Notes: generated from the letters alone by a model not told the origin. A DNA stretch of 64,000 nucleotides from Microbacteriaceae bacterium (GCA_025464975.1 JAODMT010000009.1:340151-404150), one strand, 5' to 3'; numbered from the stretch's first letter, positions 16,036 through 27,031 are shown. Numbers and translations are program-made.

Positions 16036-17019
16036 CTACAACCACTTTTCGGCGAGGTGGTCGGCGACGACCCGGCGGATGGTCCCGGATCGACCGCGAA
16101 GCACGATGCTTTCGGTTCGGATGATCGGCCCCTTCTTCCGCACGCCACCGACGAGTTGGCCGTCGGTAACGCCGGTCGCAACGAAGTAGGTGTTGTCGCT
16201 CGTGACGAGGTCATCGATTTCGAGAATGCGCTCAAGATCGTGACCCGCGTCGATGGCTCTCTGTCGCTCATCATCGTCGCGCGGGGCCAGTTTGGCCTGG
16301 ATAAAGCCGCCAAGACCCTTGAGCGCGCAAGCGGTGATGATCCCCTCGGGAGTGCCGCCCTGGCCGACACACATGTCGATGCGGGCGTCGTACCGGGCCG
16401 CGTTGATTCCGCCGGCAACATCCCCGTCGAGCAGCAACCGGGTTCCGGCGCCGGCGGCGCGAATGTCTTCGATCAGCTTGGCGTGACGCGGTCGGTCAAG
16501 CACGGCGATGACGAGATCCGCGACATCCTTGTGTTTCGCCTTGGCGAGCCCGCGAATGTTCTCCGCGATCGGCAGCCGAATGTCGACGACGCCGTGACCC
16601 TCCGGACCGGTAACAATCTTGTCCATATAGAAGACCGCCGACGGGTCATACATGCTGCCGCGATCGGAGACCGCGATCATCGACAGCGCGTTCTGACGAC
16701 CGGCGGCGGTGAGGGAGGTTCCGTCGATCGGGTCGACGGCGATGTCGCACGGCGGCCCGTGGCCGGTGCCGACCTGCTCGCCGTTGAACAGCATCGGCGC
16801 GTGATCCTTCTCGCCCTCGCCGATCACCACGAGGCCGTCGAAATTGACGGTTCCGAGGAATTGGCGCATGGCATCAACCGCCGCTCCATCGGCCGCATTC
16901 TTGTCACCACGTCCAATGAATGGCACGGCGCGGATGGCTGCGGCCTCCGTCGCCCGAACGAGTTCCATGCCGAGATTGCGATCTGGACTGAGGGAGAAGG
17001 CGCCGGTGTCTGTATCCAC
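16036..17019 (-). CDS. glpX: Class II fructose-1,6-bisphosphatase
   Basis: A 327-residue GlpX-type phosphatase. Metal-binding motifs are GEGEKDHAPML and DPIDGTSLTAAG, with GQGGTPEG further on. It hydrolyses fructose-1,6-bisphosphate to fructose-6-phosphate and is the gluconeogenic FBPase of most actinobacteria. It is divergent from fbaA, which makes its substrate, so a shared control region (17020-17150) is likely. Its stop is immediately adjacent to the rmuC stop. Confidence 0.96.
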   Translation of the reverse strand: MDTDTGAFSLSPDRNLGMELVRATEAAAIRAVPFIGRGDKNAADGAAVDAMRQFLGTVNFDGLVVIGEGEKDHAPMLFNGEQVGTGHGPPCDIAVDPIDGTSLTAAGRQNALSMIAVSDRGSMYDPSAVFYMDKIVTGPEGHGVVDIRLPIAENIRGLAKAKHKDVADLVIAVLDRPRHAKLIEDIRAAGAGTRLLLDGDVAGGINAARYDARIDMCVGQGGTPEGIITACALKGLGGFIQAKLAPRDDDERQRAIDAGHDLERILEIDDLVTSDNTYFVATGVTDGQLVGGVRKKGPIIRTESIVLRGRSGTIRRVVADHLAEKWL

Positions 17020-17091
17020 CGTTCTAGGCTAACGACGGGGAGGCGTTTCGAAACCGGTCGCAATCAAGAAAGTTTGCGGGTTCTTACTCCG

Positions 17092-17097
17092 TAGACT
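17092..17097 (+). promoter_or_regulatory. Possible -10 element (TAGACT) for fbaA
   Basis: TAGACT lies 54 bases upstream of the fbaA start in the glpX/fbaA intergenic region. No convincing -35 hexamer is seen at 16-18 bases upstream, so this is tentative. Confidence 0.3.
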
Positions 17098-17150
17098 TCT
17101 TTAAACCTCACCGCGGTCGCCTGACCCGGCACGCTAATAAGGAGACTTCG

Positions 17151-18176
<1,026 letters not shown>

Positions 18177-18188
18177 CCGGCAAGCGGT

Positions 18189-18752
18189 CTAGCCGTTCAG
18201 GCCATTCATGTAGCTCGTGAAGGTAGGGTCGCCGGTCAGCAACACGACGACGAAGGCGAGAGCGACGAGCATCGCGATCACACCGCCGATGATCGGGATG
18301 TAGAAGGCGACTCTTCCCCGCCGAAGCTGAAGCACCGTGAGAACGACGGTGGCGACGTACAGCACGGCGGTGACGACATTCAGGACGACGCCGAGGGTGA
18401 CTGTGAGCGGGGTCGGCGTGTATGCGCCGATCCCCTGCAGCCGATAGAAGTCCTTGATCACTGTCGACAGACTCGAGGTGAGGAACAGCTGCGACACGAC
18501 GTTGAGCGTCGCGTAGGCGAGAATTACCGCCGTGAGAACGAGGTCCCAGCGACGTGGCGTCGGTCGAGTTGAGGCGGCGGTTGGCCCTCCCCACGCCGGT
18601 CCGACCTGCGAAGGGGCCGCGTCGCTCGGCAGCATCGGCGCGTTCGATCCCATGGCCTGCGCCTGATCCTGCGGGGTCGCGTACTCGCCGTACCGCGGCG
18701 TCGGTCGCATCTCGCCGTAGCGGGGTCCTTCATCGGTCACGGCTTCTGCCAA
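18189..18752 (-). CDS. DUF6264 family membrane protein
   Basis: A 187-residue protein. The first 65 residues are a Pro/Gly/Tyr/Gln-rich cytoplasmic tail with a repeated RYGE motif ([16 protein letters not shown]). Three or four membrane helices follow ([19 protein letters not shown], a helix near 120, [20 protein letters not shown]). This architecture is found in Microbacteriaceae; its function is unknown. The start overlaps the end of ispH by 16 bases, so it is probably co-transcribed with ispH. Confidence 0.8.
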   Translation of the reverse strand: MAEAVTDEGPRYGEMRPTPRYGEYATPQDQAQAMGSNAPMLPSDAAPSQVGPAWGGPTAASTRPTPRRWDLVLTAVILAYATLNVVSQLFLTSSLSTVIKDFYRLQGIGAYTPTPLTVTLGVVLNVVTAVLYVATVVLTVLQLRRGRVAFYIPIIGGVIAMLVALAFVVVLLTGDPTFTSYMNGLNG

Positions 18753-19831
18753 TCAAGCTGTCGGGTTCGGCCACCAAGGCCGCGGGCGTCATCGTTGCCG
18801 TCGGCGTCTTTACGGAGTTCCTTCGGCAGCGAGAACATGAGATCTTCCTCGGCGGTCACAACCTGCTGCACGTCGCCGTACCCGGCGTCGGCCAGGTCGT
18901 CGAGCACCTCCTGCACGAGAACCTCCGGAACGGACGCCCCGGAGGTCACTCCAATGATCGAAACGCCGTCGAGCCATTCCTGCCGGATCTCACTCGCGTA
19001 GTCGACGCGGTAGGCCGCCTTGGCGCCATTTTCGAGCGCGACGTCGACGAGACGCACGGTGTTCGAGCTGTTGGCCGAGCCGACGACGATCACCAGTTCG
19101 GCCTCCTCGGAGACCTTCTTGATTGCAACCTGTCGGTTTTGGGTGGCGTAACAGATGTCGTCGCTCGGTGGGTTATGCAGATTAGGGAACCGTTCGCGCA
19201 GCAGTCGCACGGTCTCCATCGTCTCGTCGACGCTCAGGGTGGTCTGCGAGAGCCACACGAGGTTGTCCGGATCGGTGACTGTGAGCTTCGCGACATCCGC
19301 CGGGCTATTGACGAGGGTCGTGCGCTCCGGCGCATGGCCCATCGTGCCCTCGACCTCTTCGTGACCGGCGTGGCCGATGAGCAGAATTTCGAAGTTGTCG
19401 CGGGAGAACCGCGACGCTTCGCGGTGCACCTTGGTCACGAGTGGGCAGGTCGCGTCTATTGCGGAGAGCTTGCGGTCGGCGGCATTCCGAACCACGGCCG
19501 GCGAGACCCCGTGCGCGGAGAAGACGATGTGCGACCCCTCTGGCACCTCGTCGACCTCGTCGACGAAAATCGCTCCCTTTTTCTCCAGGGTCGAAACCAC
19601 GTGGATGTTGTGAACGATCTGCTTGCGAACGTAGACCGGCGAACCGAAGTGTTCGAGCGCCTTCTCGACCGCGATGACCGCCCGGTCCACTCCTGCACAG
19701 TAGCCCCGCGGAGCGGCGAGGAGTACACGCTTGGGCCCGGGGACGGGGGTATCCTTTAGCCTGTTCCGAACGGCAGGCATCCGCGGCTTGGGCATACTCA
19801 CCGCGAGATTGCCATTGGTGATTGTGCTCAC
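18737..19831 (-). CDS. ispH: 4-hydroxy-3-methylbut-2-enyl diphosphate reductase
   Basis: A 364-residue iron-sulfur enzyme of the MEP pathway that makes IPP and DMAPP from HMBPP. The three cluster cysteines are visible in [23 protein letters not shown] and [10 protein letters not shown], and the catalytic Glu and Thr regions are conserved. The start is a GTG at 19831; an ATG at 19795 (12 codons in) is about as likely, since the family core begins near NRLKD. It supplies precursors for the isoprenyl transferase at 28160. Divergent from the TfoX-like gene. Confidence 0.96.
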   Translation of the reverse strand: MSTITNGNLAVSMPKPRMPAVRNRLKDTPVPGPKRVLLAAPRGYCAGVDRAVIAVEKALEHFGSPVYVRKQIVHNIHVVSTLEKKGAIFVDEVDEVPEGSHIVFSAHGVSPAVVRNAADRKLSAIDATCPLVTKVHREASRFSRDNFEILLIGHAGHEEVEGTMGHAPERTTLVNSPADVAKLTVTDPDNLVWLSQTTLSVDETMETVRLLRERFPNLHNPPSDDICYATQNRQVAIKKVSEEAELVIVVGSANSSNTVRLVDVALENGAKAAYRVDYASEIRQEWLDGVSIIGVTSGASVPEVLVQEVLDDLADAGYGDVQQVVTAEEDLMFSLPKELRKDADGNDDARGLGGRTRQLDWQKP

Positions 19832-19876
19832 CCGACGATTCTACGCGGGAGTGAGCGGACGCTTGGAGGCGGAGAA

Positions 19877-20194
19877 ATGGCAAGCAGGGCCGCGACGGAG
19901 GGATTCAATGAACTCGTCTACTCCTTCAGCGAGGAAGATGGTGTCTCCGTCGCCGCCGAGGGGCTCCTCGTTCATGGGACGGTCTTTGCTCGCCTCGAGG
20001 GGGACGACCTCCTGGTCGAACTTCCGCCGGCCCGCGCGGCAGACCTGGTCGAACGCGGCATCGCCAAGCGATTCGTGGTTAAGGGCCAACCCGGCCGGAA
20101 CTGGGCTCGCGTTCGTGACCTGCAACTGTGGCCGGAGCTTGCCAGGGAAGCCCACGAATACGTTGGCGAGCCGCCCGTCGGCGGCGATTCCTGA
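19877..20194 (+). CDS. TfoX N-terminal/YjbR-like small protein
   Basis: A 105-residue protein. The pattern GLLVHGTVFARLEGDDLLVELPP, then a short AADLVERG helix and a C-terminal Trp-containing LWPELAREAHEYV helix, resembles TfoX-N/MmcQ-YjbR type proteins (double-wing-like folds). These have no clear enzymatic role in actinobacteria. A GGAGGCGGAG ribosome site precedes the ATG. It lies just upstream of xseA on the same strand. Confidence 0.6.
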   Translation: MASRAATEGFNELVYSFSEEDGVSVAAEGLLVHGTVFARLEGDDLLVELPPARAADLVERGIAKRFVVKGQPGRNWARVRDLQLWPELAREAHEYVGEPPVGGDS

Positions 20195-20236
20195 CCCGGC
20201 GCAGTGCGAGCGACACAGAGTGACGGCAACCAAGGC

Positions 20237-21445
20237 ATGACGATAGTCGACGCGCCATCCACGGTGGACGCCCCGTGGCCGGTCGGGCTGCTCTCGAGCA
20301 AGATCAAGGGCTATATCGACCGGCTCGGCGCCGTCTGGACCGAGGGCGAAATCACGCAGTGGGGGCTGTCCGGCGGCAATGTCTACGGCAAGCTCAAGGA
20401 CCTGAACGCCGACATCACGGTCGGCTTCACAGTGTGGTCGTCCGTCAAGGTCAGGCTCCCGGCCGATTTGAAGCAAGGCGACCGGGTCGTCGCCCTCGTA
20501 AAGCCGAACTACTGGGTCAAGGGCGGAACGCTGACCATGCAGGTGTTCGAAATGCGACATGTTGGCATCGGCGACCTGCTCGAGAGACTCGAGCGCCTTC
20601 GGCAGACGCTTCGGTCGGAGGGTCTGTTCGACGTCTCGAACAAGCGCCGGCTTCCCTTCCTGCCGGGGCGAATCGGGCTGATCACCGGCAAGGACTCCGA
20701 TGCCGAGAAAGACGTCATCCGCAACGCGCAGTTGCGCTGGCCCGCGGTGGAGTTCACCGTGATTCACACGGCCGTTCAGGGTGATCGCGCCTCTCGCGAG
20801 GTGGCCGCGGCGCTCACCGCGCTCGACGCGGACCCCGACGTCGACGTGATCATCATCGCCCGCGGTGGCGGCGACTTCCAGAACCTCCTCGTCTTCAGCG
20901 ACGAAGCCCTCGTCCGCACCGCCGCGGCCTGCGTCACCCCGATCGTGAGCGCCATCGGACACGAGGCGGACCGGCCGCTGCTCGACGACGTCGCCGATCT
21001 TCGCGCTTCCACGCCGACCGACGCCGCCAAACGGGTTGTACCGGATGTCGCGGAGGAACTCGCCCGAGTGCAGCAGGCCAGAGCACGCATCGGCACCAGG
21101 ATGACCGCTCGCTTGCGGATCGAGATCGACCGGCTGGAACAGTTGAGGTCGCGTCCCGTTGTCGCGAATCCGCAATGGCTGATCGATTCGAGGGCGGAGG
21201 AGCTCGGCAGGTACGTCCAACGCAGCAACGAACTCATTGAGCGTCTCGTCGAGCACTCGCTCACCCGGGTCGGCGACCTGCGCTCCCATCTGCGCGCGCT
21301 GTCGCCGCAGCGCACGCTTGATCGCGGATACGCCATCGCCCAGCTGCCCGACGGCCGGGTGCTGCGTAGCGCACGGGAGGCCGTGGTCGGCACTCCCCTC
21401 CTCCTCACCCTCGCCGACGGGACGGCGGCCGCCGTAATTTCGTAG
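20237..21445 (+). CDS. xseA: Exodeoxyribonuclease VII large subunit
   Basis: A 402-residue XseA. An N-terminal OB fold (VWTEGEITQWG, then GNVYGKLKDLNADITV) is followed by the catalytic domain with RIGLITGKDSDAEKDVI and IIIARGGGDFQNLLVF, and by AIGHEADRPLLDDVADLRASTP. A coiled-coil region and a C-terminal LDRGYAI segment follow. With XseB it degrades single-stranded DNA to oligonucleotides. I start at ATG 20237; a GTG 33 bases upstream is an alternative. xseB follows after 40 bases. Confidence 0.96.
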   Translation: MTIVDAPSTVDAPWPVGLLSSKIKGYIDRLGAVWTEGEITQWGLSGGNVYGKLKDLNADITVGFTVWSSVKVRLPADLKQGDRVVALVKPNYWVKGGTLTMQVFEMRHVGIGDLLERLERLRQTLRSEGLFDVSNKRRLPFLPGRIGLITGKDSDAEKDVIRNAQLRWPAVEFTVIHTAVQGDRASREVAAALTALDADPDVDVIIIARGGGDFQNLLVFSDEALVRTAAACVTPIVSAIGHEADRPLLDDVADLRASTPTDAAKRVVPDVAEELARVQQARARIGTRMTARLRIEIDRLEQLRSRPVVANPQWLIDSRAEELGRYVQRSNELIERLVEHSLTRVGDLRSHLRALSPQRTLDRGYAIAQLPDGRVLRSAREAVVGTPLLLTLADGTAAAVIS

Positions 21446-21485
21446 GGCCCGAGGGCCTCGACGCGAGGCTGGGTAGAATCGCTGT

Positions 21486-21794
21486 GTGGCAACTACCCCT
21501 TCCGTCGGCGTGACCTCCAATGCCGATGTCGCAGAACTGAGCTACGAGGACTCTCGTGACGAGCTTGTGCGCGTCGTCCACGAACTCGAGCAGGGCTCCT
21601 CGACCCTCGAACAGTCGCTCGCGCTCTGGGAGCGGGGCGAGGCCCTCGCCAAGCACTGCGAAGAATGGCTCATCGGCGCCAAGGCGAGGCTCGACAAGGC
21701 CCGCCTGAGTTCGATCAACCCTGCTTCTGCTAACCCCGCTTCGCCCGGCTCCGATACGAGCAGCTCCGACCCAGCGCACGACGCCGCCGAGTAG
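21486..21794 (+). CDS. xseB: Exodeoxyribonuclease VII small subunit
   Basis: A 102-residue protein. Its core [20 protein letters not shown], then [19 protein letters not shown], is the two-helix XseB signature; several small subunits bind each XseA. A Ser/Ala/Pro-rich tail of about 25 residues follows and is probably disordered. It starts with GTG at 21486 and forms an operon with xseA. Confidence 0.93.
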   Translation: MATTPSVGVTSNADVAELSYEDSRDELVRVVHELEQGSSTLEQSLALWERGEALAKHCEEWLIGAKARLDKARLSSINPASANPASPGSDTSSSDPAHDAAE

Positions 21795-21818
21795 CGCATC
21801 CGAATGTCGAGGAAGTAA

Positions 21819-22463
21819 GTGGCAGATCAACCGAGCCGTCCCCCGCGCGTCGTCGCGGAACTCGGGCGTCCGGAGACGCCGGACGAAACCGCGGCCCGCA
21901 AGGCCGATACTTCTCGACGGCACCGATCCAACCAGACACTACTCAATCTCGTCCTGGCACTCGCCGCCTCCTTGGCCGTTGTACTCTTCCTCGTACTTGT
22001 GGTCGTGCGTCCCGATGGCTCACCGCCCCCAGCCGTGAACTACCGAAGCGACGCCGTGGCGTCGCAACCGGAGGCCGGCCACACCCTCGCTGCCCCCGAG
22101 CTACCGTCAGGGTGGAAGGCCAACACCGACGGTCTCAACACCGGGTCGGATGGCGTAGTCGCCTGGACCATCGGCCTCATCACCCCCAGCCAAGAGTTCA
22201 TCGGTGTCGTGCAGGGCGTCAAGGCCAACCCCACCTGGGTGGCCAACCAGCTCCAGGGAGCCCAATCGACCGGAAACGTCACCATCGACGGCGTGACCTG
22301 GAAGGCCTATGACCGTCGCAGCGCCGCGGACGCCGGCAATTTCGCCTATTCGCTGAGCACCGTCACCGGGGTGAGCAGCATTGTGCTTCATGGCACGGCG
22401 ACCCGCGCGGAATTCACGACACTCGCCGGGGCAATCACCACCCAGCTTGAGGGGGCCAAGTGA
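21819..22463 (+). CDS. DUF4245 domain membrane protein
   Basis: A 214-residue protein. A basic cytoplasmic N-terminus of about 40 residues precedes one membrane helix (LLNLVLALAASLAVVLFLVLVV), followed by an extracytoplasmic domain ending in TLAGAITTQL. The layout and position next to xseAB match actinobacterial DUF4245 proteins (Rv1100 in M. tuberculosis, adjacent to glpX). Function unknown. It starts with GTG, and its stop overlaps the carbonic anhydrase start by 4 bases (GTGA), indicating translational coupling. Confidence 0.85.
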   Translation: MADQPSRPPRVVAELGRPETPDETAARKADTSRRHRSNQTLLNLVLALAASLAVVLFLVLVVVRPDGSPPPAVNYRSDAVASQPEAGHTLAAPELPSGWKANTDGLNTGSDGVVAWTIGLITPSQEFIGVVQGVKANPTWVANQLQGAQSTGNVTIDGVTWKAYDRRSAADAGNFAYSLSTVTGVSSIVLHGTATRAEFTTLAGAITTQLEGAK

Positions 22464-23107
22464 CCATTGACACCGAATCGACCACCATCCCCACTCCGGC
22501 CAAGGCCTGGGCTGAGATGGCGCGGGGCAACCAGCGGTTCGTCGCCGGCGAACCACGTCATCCGCGTCAGGATGTTGAACGTCGGGAACAACTCGTCGGC
22601 AAGCAGGCACCGCACGCGGCGCTGTTCGGCTGCAGCGACTCGCGGCTCGCCGCCGAGATCATCTTCGACAAGGGCCTCGGCGACCTGTTCGTCGTGCGCA
22701 ACGCCGGCCAGGTTATCTCCGACTCCGTCATCGGGTCGCTCGAGTATGCCGTCGCGGTACTACAGGTGCCCTTGATAGTCGTACTGGGGCACGACGAGTG
22801 CGGCGCCGTGCGTGCGGCAATCGACTCGCAGATGCCGGATGCCGTTTCCCTCCCGCCCCACATTTACCACCTCATCGAAAAAATCATTCCAGCCGTCACG
22901 CGGGTGAGGCGAGGGGAAACGAGCCTCGAAGCTCCGGACTCGACCGAGGTGGGTCGGGAGCATCTTCGGGACACCGTGTCCGAGCTGCTTCAGAGTTCGG
23001 AACTCATCAGCGACGCGATTGCCGCGGGTACGCTGGCTATCGTTGGGGCAAACTACCGGCTGCTCGAGGGCACGGCGGTCCCGGACATCGTCGTCGGCAG
23101 CATCTAG
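22460..23107 (+). CDS. Beta-class carbonic anhydrase
   Basis: A 215-residue zinc enzyme converting CO2 and water to bicarbonate. Ligands and catalytic pair are visible: Cys58, Asp60 and Arg62 in GCSDSR, then His111 and Cys114 in GHDECGAV, with FVVRNAGQ in between. This is the standard beta-class layout. It starts with GTG inside the stop of the DUF4245 gene. fumC follows after 43 bases on the same strand, so all may share a transcript. Confidence 0.93.
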   Translation: MTIDTESTTIPTPAKAWAEMARGNQRFVAGEPRHPRQDVERREQLVGKQAPHAALFGCSDSRLAAEIIFDKGLGDLFVVRNAGQVISDSVIGSLEYAVAVLQVPLIVVLGHDECGAVRAAIDSQMPDAVSLPPHIYHLIEKIIPAVTRVRRGETSLEAPDSTEVGREHLRDTVSELLQSSELISDAIAAGTLAIVGANYRLLEGTAVPDIVVGSI

Positions 23108-23150
23108 TCTGCGACCGAACATCACCATCAGAGTAAGGAACACAATCGCC

Positions 23151-24578
23151 GTGACCAGTTCTGGATCGCCGGACACCGACTTCCGCATCGAGCACGACAC
23201 CATGGGCGAGGTGCGCGTGCCGAGCGCGGCGCTCTACGGTGCCCAGACCCAACGAGCCGTGGAGAACTTTCCGATCTCCGGCTCCGGTCTCGAGCCGGCG
23301 CAGATCGTCGCCCTCGCCCGCATCAAGCGAGCGGCGGCCGTCGTGAACAAGGAACTCGGTATTGTCGATGCGACCGTCGCCGATGCCATCGCGCTCGCGG
23401 CGGACGAACTCATCGCCGGGCGCCACCATGACGAATTCCCGGTCGACACCTACCAGACCGGCAGCGGTACCTCCTCGAACATGAACATCAACGAGGTGCT
23501 GGCCACTCTCGCCACCCGGATCGCTGGACAGCCGGTGCACCCGAACGACCACGTCAATGCGTCACAGTCCTCAAATGACGTCTTCCCCACCTCGGTGCAC
23601 GTCGCCGTCACGGGGGCGCTTCTCGGCGACCTCATCCCCGCGCTCGATCATCTCGCGGTGTCGCTCGAGACCAAGGCGGAGCTGTGGAAGACCGTCGTCA
23701 AGTCCGGCCGCACCCACCTCATGGACGCCACCCCGGTGACCCTCGGTCAGGAGTTTGCCGGGTACGCCGCGCAAATGCGCAACGGCATCGACCGGGTGCG
23801 CTCCACCATCGTGCGCGTCGCCGAGGTGCCGCTCGGCGGCACTGCAGTCGGAACCGGGATCAACACCCCGGCCGGTTTCTCACAGCGGGTGATCGCTCTT
23901 CTCGCCGCCGACTCCGGCCTGCCGCTTACGGAAGCTCGAGATCACTTCGAGGCTCAGGGAGCCCGCGACGGGCTCGTCGAGGCATCCGGCGCTCTGCGCG
24001 TGATTGCCGTGAGCCTCACCAAGATCTGCAATGACCTGCGGTGGATGGGTTCCGGACCCAACACGGGCCTCGGCGAACTGAACATTCCGGATCTCCAGCC
24101 CGGTTCCTCGATCATGCCTGGCAAGGTGAATCCGGTCATTCCCGAGGCCGTGCTCATGGTCGCCGCGCGGGTGATCGGCAACGATGCGACCATCGCGTGG
24201 GCGGGGGCATCCGGCGCATTCGAGCTGAACGTCGCCATCCCGGTGATGGGAACCGCGCTCCTCGAGTCCATCCGGCTGCTCGCCAACAGCACGGTGGCGC
24301 TCGCCGACAAGACGGTCACTGGCCTGCGGGCGAATGAGGAGCGGGCACGCGCGCTTGCCGAGTCCTCCCCCGCGATCGTCACGCCGCTCAACCGTGTCAT
24401 CGGCTACGAGGCGGCCGCAAAGGTGGCCAAGAACGCGGTGACGAAGGCGATCACCATCCGGGAATCGGTGATCGACCTCGGGTTTGTAGAGCGGGGTGAG
24501 GTCAGCCTCGACCAGCTCGACACCGCGCTCGACGTGTTGTCGATGACGCGACCTCCGCAGGCACAGGCCGCCGTCTAG
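23151..24578 (+). CDS. fumC: Class II fumarate hydratase
   Basis: A 475-residue FumC of the aspartase/fumarase superfamily. SSIMPGKVN is the superfamily signature, and [18 protein letters not shown] and [14 protein letters not shown] are active-site regions. It interconverts fumarate and malate in the TCA cycle. I place the start at GTG 23151 (AAGGAA upstream), giving a normal-length N-terminus ending in [15 protein letters not shown]. The longer open frame overlaps the carbonic anhydrase gene and is not credible. Confidence 0.95.
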   Translation: MTSSGSPDTDFRIEHDTMGEVRVPSAALYGAQTQRAVENFPISGSGLEPAQIVALARIKRAAAVVNKELGIVDATVADAIALAADELIAGRHHDEFPVDTYQTGSGTSSNMNINEVLATLATRIAGQPVHPNDHVNASQSSNDVFPTSVHVAVTGALLGDLIPALDHLAVSLETKAELWKTVVKSGRTHLMDATPVTLGQEFAGYAAQMRNGIDRVRSTIVRVAEVPLGGTAVGTGINTPAGFSQRVIALLAADSGLPLTEARDHFEAQGARDGLVEASGALRVIAVSLTKICNDLRWMGSGPNTGLGELNIPDLQPGSSIMPGKVNPVIPEAVLMVAARVIGNDATIAWAGASGAFELNVAIPVMGTALLESIRLLANSTVALADKTVTGLRANEERARALAESSPAIVTPLNRVIGYEAAAKVAKNAVTKAITIRESVIDLGFVERGEVSLDQLDTALDVLSMTRPPQAQAAV

Positions 24579-24589
24579 TTTTCCGATAC

Positions 24590-24625
24590 GGGTCGGCCGC
24601 GGAACCCGGGTTCGGCGGCCGATCC
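24590..24625. terminator. Bidirectional terminator-like hairpin
   Basis: Arms 24590-24600 (GGGTCGGCCGC) and 24615-24625 (GCGGCCGATCC) pair at 10 of 11 positions across a 14-base loop, in the 74-base gap between convergent fumC and the 24653 gene. No U-tract follows on either side. Confidence 0.55.
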
Positions 24626-24652
24626 GTTCTGCGGGCCGTTACCGGGCCCGTC

Positions 24653-25426
24653 TCAGTTCTTCGACACCGCGGGGGCGACCGGAACCCCGTCGAGGTTGAC
24701 TACCGCCCGTGAGCCGACCGGCGCATCAAGGTGGAGCGGGATGAGGGTGGATACCGAACCCGATGCCGGCGCGTTGCATAGGGTGGCGAGGTCGGCCCCG
24801 TTGGCGACCTCTCCGCCCGGACGCCCGTAGTAGACGGCGACGACGACCGCGCTCGCCGACTGGAGGACTAGCACCTGTTTGGGGATGCAGCGGGCGTCCG
24901 CACGAACCTGAACAACGAGATTCGCGGCGTCGAGCGCGGTGAGACCGACGGCAGGGTCGGACCCGACGTACCCGTCGCCCTTCTTCGCATGCGGAGGTTG
25001 AAAGGTGCCTAAGTTGAAGGGGTAGCTGGGGTCGCGATGCGTGCCGTCAATCCCCTGGAAGCGCAGCACGGGAAGCGAAACGAGATTAGTCGGCGCTGCA
25101 GTAACCGGTGAGATCACCCGATTGACAACGACCGGATCCGGCGTTCCCCAAAGCTGACGCACGGGGTCGGCAGTCGATCGCACAACGGGGACAGCCTTGG
25201 GTTGTTTGCTCCCCTGCTCGATCGACACTCCGGTGAACGCGAGCGATGCGACGGCCAGGCCAGCCACTACTCGATGGATGCCGACGACGACCTGACCGGG
25301 TTCGTTCCCCCGCGGGTCTCGGTGGCTCCAACTCGTCAGGACCCGCCACTGCGATCGGGGGGCGACGAACCCCCAGAGTGTGAGAACGGCCAGTCCGCCG
25401 AGGAGTGCGGTCATGGGAAGGTTCAC
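24653..25426 (-). CDS. Hypothetical membrane protein with extracytoplasmic domain
   Basis: I do not recognise a well-characterised family for this 257-residue protein. Two hydrophobic helices (about 4-21 and 47-65, HRVVAGLAVASLAFTGVSI) flank a cytoplasmic loop (SWSHRDPRGNEPG). A domain of about 190 residues outside the membrane follows. It contains two Cys (DARCIPK and LATLCNAP) that could form a disulfide, and ends in Ala/Val/Pro-rich strands. It sits between convergent fumC and phoH on the same strand as phoH. Confidence 0.65.
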   Translation of the reverse strand: MNLPMTALLGGLAVLTLWGFVAPRSQWRVLTSWSHRDPRGNEPGQVVVGIHRVVAGLAVASLAFTGVSIEQGSKQPKAVPVVRSTADPVRQLWGTPDPVVVNRVISPVTAAPTNLVSLPVLRFQGIDGTHRDPSYPFNLGTFQPPHAKKGDGYVGSDPAVGLTALDAANLVVQVRADARCIPKQVLVLQSASAVVVAVYYGRPGGEVANGADLATLCNAPASGSVSTLIPLHLDAPVGSRAVVNLDGVPVAPAVSKN

Positions 25427-25442
25427 CCCTAGAGCCTAAGCT

Positions 25443-25493
25443 GTCTACCCCGCGCAGAGCTGCGAGCGCGGCGCGGGGTAGACCAGTTTTTTT
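25443..25493 (+). terminator. Strong hairpin with T7 tract
   Basis: A perfect 13-bp inverted repeat (arms 25443-25455 and 25471-25483) is followed on the plus strand by seven T residues (25487-25493), a textbook intrinsic terminator pointing right. The nearest plus-strand gene ends at 24578. On the minus strand the hairpin directly follows the phoH stop, so it may end that transcript despite lacking a T-tract on that side. Confidence 0.7.
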
Positions 25494-25500
25494 CCGGCGG

Positions 25501-26847
25501 TCAGGCCAGCTCGTTCGACTCCAACATTTCGGTGACGAGGGCGGCGATCGCCGACCGTTCCGAGCGGGTCAGGGTGATGTGCCCGAACAGCGCGTGGCCC
25601 TTGAGCGTTTCGATTACCGAGGCGACCCCGTCGTGGCGGCCGACACGAAGGTTGTCGCGCTGGGCCACATCATGGGTGAGCACGACGCGGGAATTCTGGC
25701 CGATTCGGCTGAGCACGGTGAGCAGAACGTTGCGTTCGAGGGATTGAGCCTCGTCAACAATCACGAACGCGTCGTGCAGCGATCGACCGCGGATGTGCGT
25801 CAGCGGAAGCACCTCGAGCATCCCTCGCTCGACCACTTCATCGAGCACATTCTGGGAAACCACCGAGCCGAGAGTGTCGAACACCGCCTGAGCCCACGGG
25901 TTCATCTTCTCCGAGGCATCGCCGGGAAGGAAGCCGAGCTCCTGACCGCCGACCGCGTACAGCGGGCGGAACACCATGATCTTCTTGTGCTGTTGCTTTT
26001 CCAGAACCGCCTCGAGGCCCGCGCACAGGGCAAGCGCCGACTTGCCGGTGCCCGCCCGTCCGCCGAGCGAGACGATGCCGATTTCCGGATCGAGCAGCAT
26101 GTCGATCGCCAGTCGCTGCTCGGCCGAGCGGCCATGCAATCCGAAGATGTCGCGGTCGCCGCGAACCAGACGCATTTCGCCACGGGAGGTGACCCTGCCG
26201 AGCGCCGAGCCCCGGTCGGAGTGAATGACCAGGCCGGTGTTGATTGGGATGTCGCCGAGCAGTCGCGAGGATAGCCGTTCGGTCTCGTAGAGTTTCGCCA
26301 TCTGCTCGGAGCCGAGGGTGACATCGTCCATTCCGGTCCAGCCGGAATCGACGGCCAGTTCCGCCCGGTACTCCTCTGCGGCGAGCCCGATGGAGGCCGC
26401 CTTCACCCGGAGCGGGAGGTCCTTCGAAACGACCGTGACATCCAACCCGTCATTGGCCAGATTGAGGGCCACGGCAAGAATGCGGGAGTCGTTGTCGTTC
26501 AGCTGAAGGCCGGACGGCAGCACGGACATGTTGGAGTGGTTAAGCTCGACCCGCAGACTCCCCCCGTCACCGACGGCGATCGGGAAGTCGAGTCGCTCAT
26601 GTTGCACCCGGAGTTCATCGAGGTTTCGAAGTGCCTGCCGTGCGAAGTAGCCGATTTCCGGATCGTTGCGCTTTCCCTCCAACTCCGAAATCACCACCAC
26701 GGGGAGCACGACCGCATGCTCTGAGAAGCGGAAGATCGCCCTCGGGTCGGACAACAAGACAGACGTGTCGAGCACGTACGTGCGTTCGGTCTGCTTGACG
26801 GGGATGTCCGTGCGAGAGGTGGGGCTGGTCTTGTCAAAAGCGGCCAC
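25501..26847 (-). CDS. PhoH family protein with N-terminal PIN domain (PhoH2)
   Basis: A 448-residue fusion of a PIN ribonuclease domain ([19 protein letters not shown] and acidic residues to about 150) with a PhoH ATPase domain (Walker [11 protein letters not shown], then [12 protein letters not shown]). PhoH2 proteins of mycobacteria are reported RNA helicase/ribonucleases; the architecture here is the same. It starts with GTG at 26847 after GGAG. A perfect palindrome sits just upstream of the ribosome site (26861-26879). Confidence 0.93.
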   Translation of the reverse strand: MAAFDKTSPTSRTDIPVKQTERTYVLDTSVLLSDPRAIFRFSEHAVVLPVVVISELEGKRNDPEIGYFARQALRNLDELRVQHERLDFPIAVGDGGSLRVELNHSNMSVLPSGLQLNDNDSRILAVALNLANDGLDVTVVSKDLPLRVKAASIGLAAEEYRAELAVDSGWTGMDDVTLGSEQMAKLYETERLSSRLLGDIPINTGLVIHSDRGSALGRVTSRGEMRLVRGDRDIFGLHGRSAEQRLAIDMLLDPEIGIVSLGGRAGTGKSALALCAGLEAVLEKQQHKKIMVFRPLYAVGGQELGFLPGDASEKMNPWAQAVFDTLGSVVSQNVLDEVVERGMLEVLPLTHIRGRSLHDAFVIVDEAQSLERNVLLTVLSRIGQNSRVVLTHDVAQRDNLRVGRHDGVASVIETLKGHALFGHITLTRSERSAIAALVTEMLESNELA

Positions 26848-26860
26848 GTGAGCTCCATCC

Positions 26861-26879
26861 CCGAGTGCTCAGCACTCGG
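26861..26879. promoter_or_regulatory. Palindrome in the phoH leader
   Basis: CCGAGTGCT and AGCACTCGG form a perfect 9+1+9 inverted repeat, 14 bases upstream of the phoH GTG. It could be a repressor operator or an RNA hairpin next to the ribosome site. On the plus strand it is followed by ATTTTC. It has the same half-sites as CIRCE but in the reverse order. Confidence 0.5.
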
Positions 26880-27031
26880 AATTTTCTCTCGTGACGGCCA
26901 CCACACGTTCCGAGACGAACTTGCGTGGCCGTCTCGATCAGGCGCCATACCTGATGCTTCGAACGCTACGGGCGTGAACTGAACTCACCCTGAGCGACAC
27001 GCGCGTTGGCCGATTACGTGTCGGTAAACAA

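Noticed and set aside
19841..21520. Minus-strand open frame of 559 codons over xseA
   Set aside because: Fully antisense to xseA and its upstream gene, with no recognisable domain or ribosome site.
26861..26879. CIRCE heat-shock operator upstream of phoH
   Set aside because: CIRCE reads AGCACTC, nine-base spacer, GAGTGCT; here the half-sites are in the opposite order with a one-base spacer.
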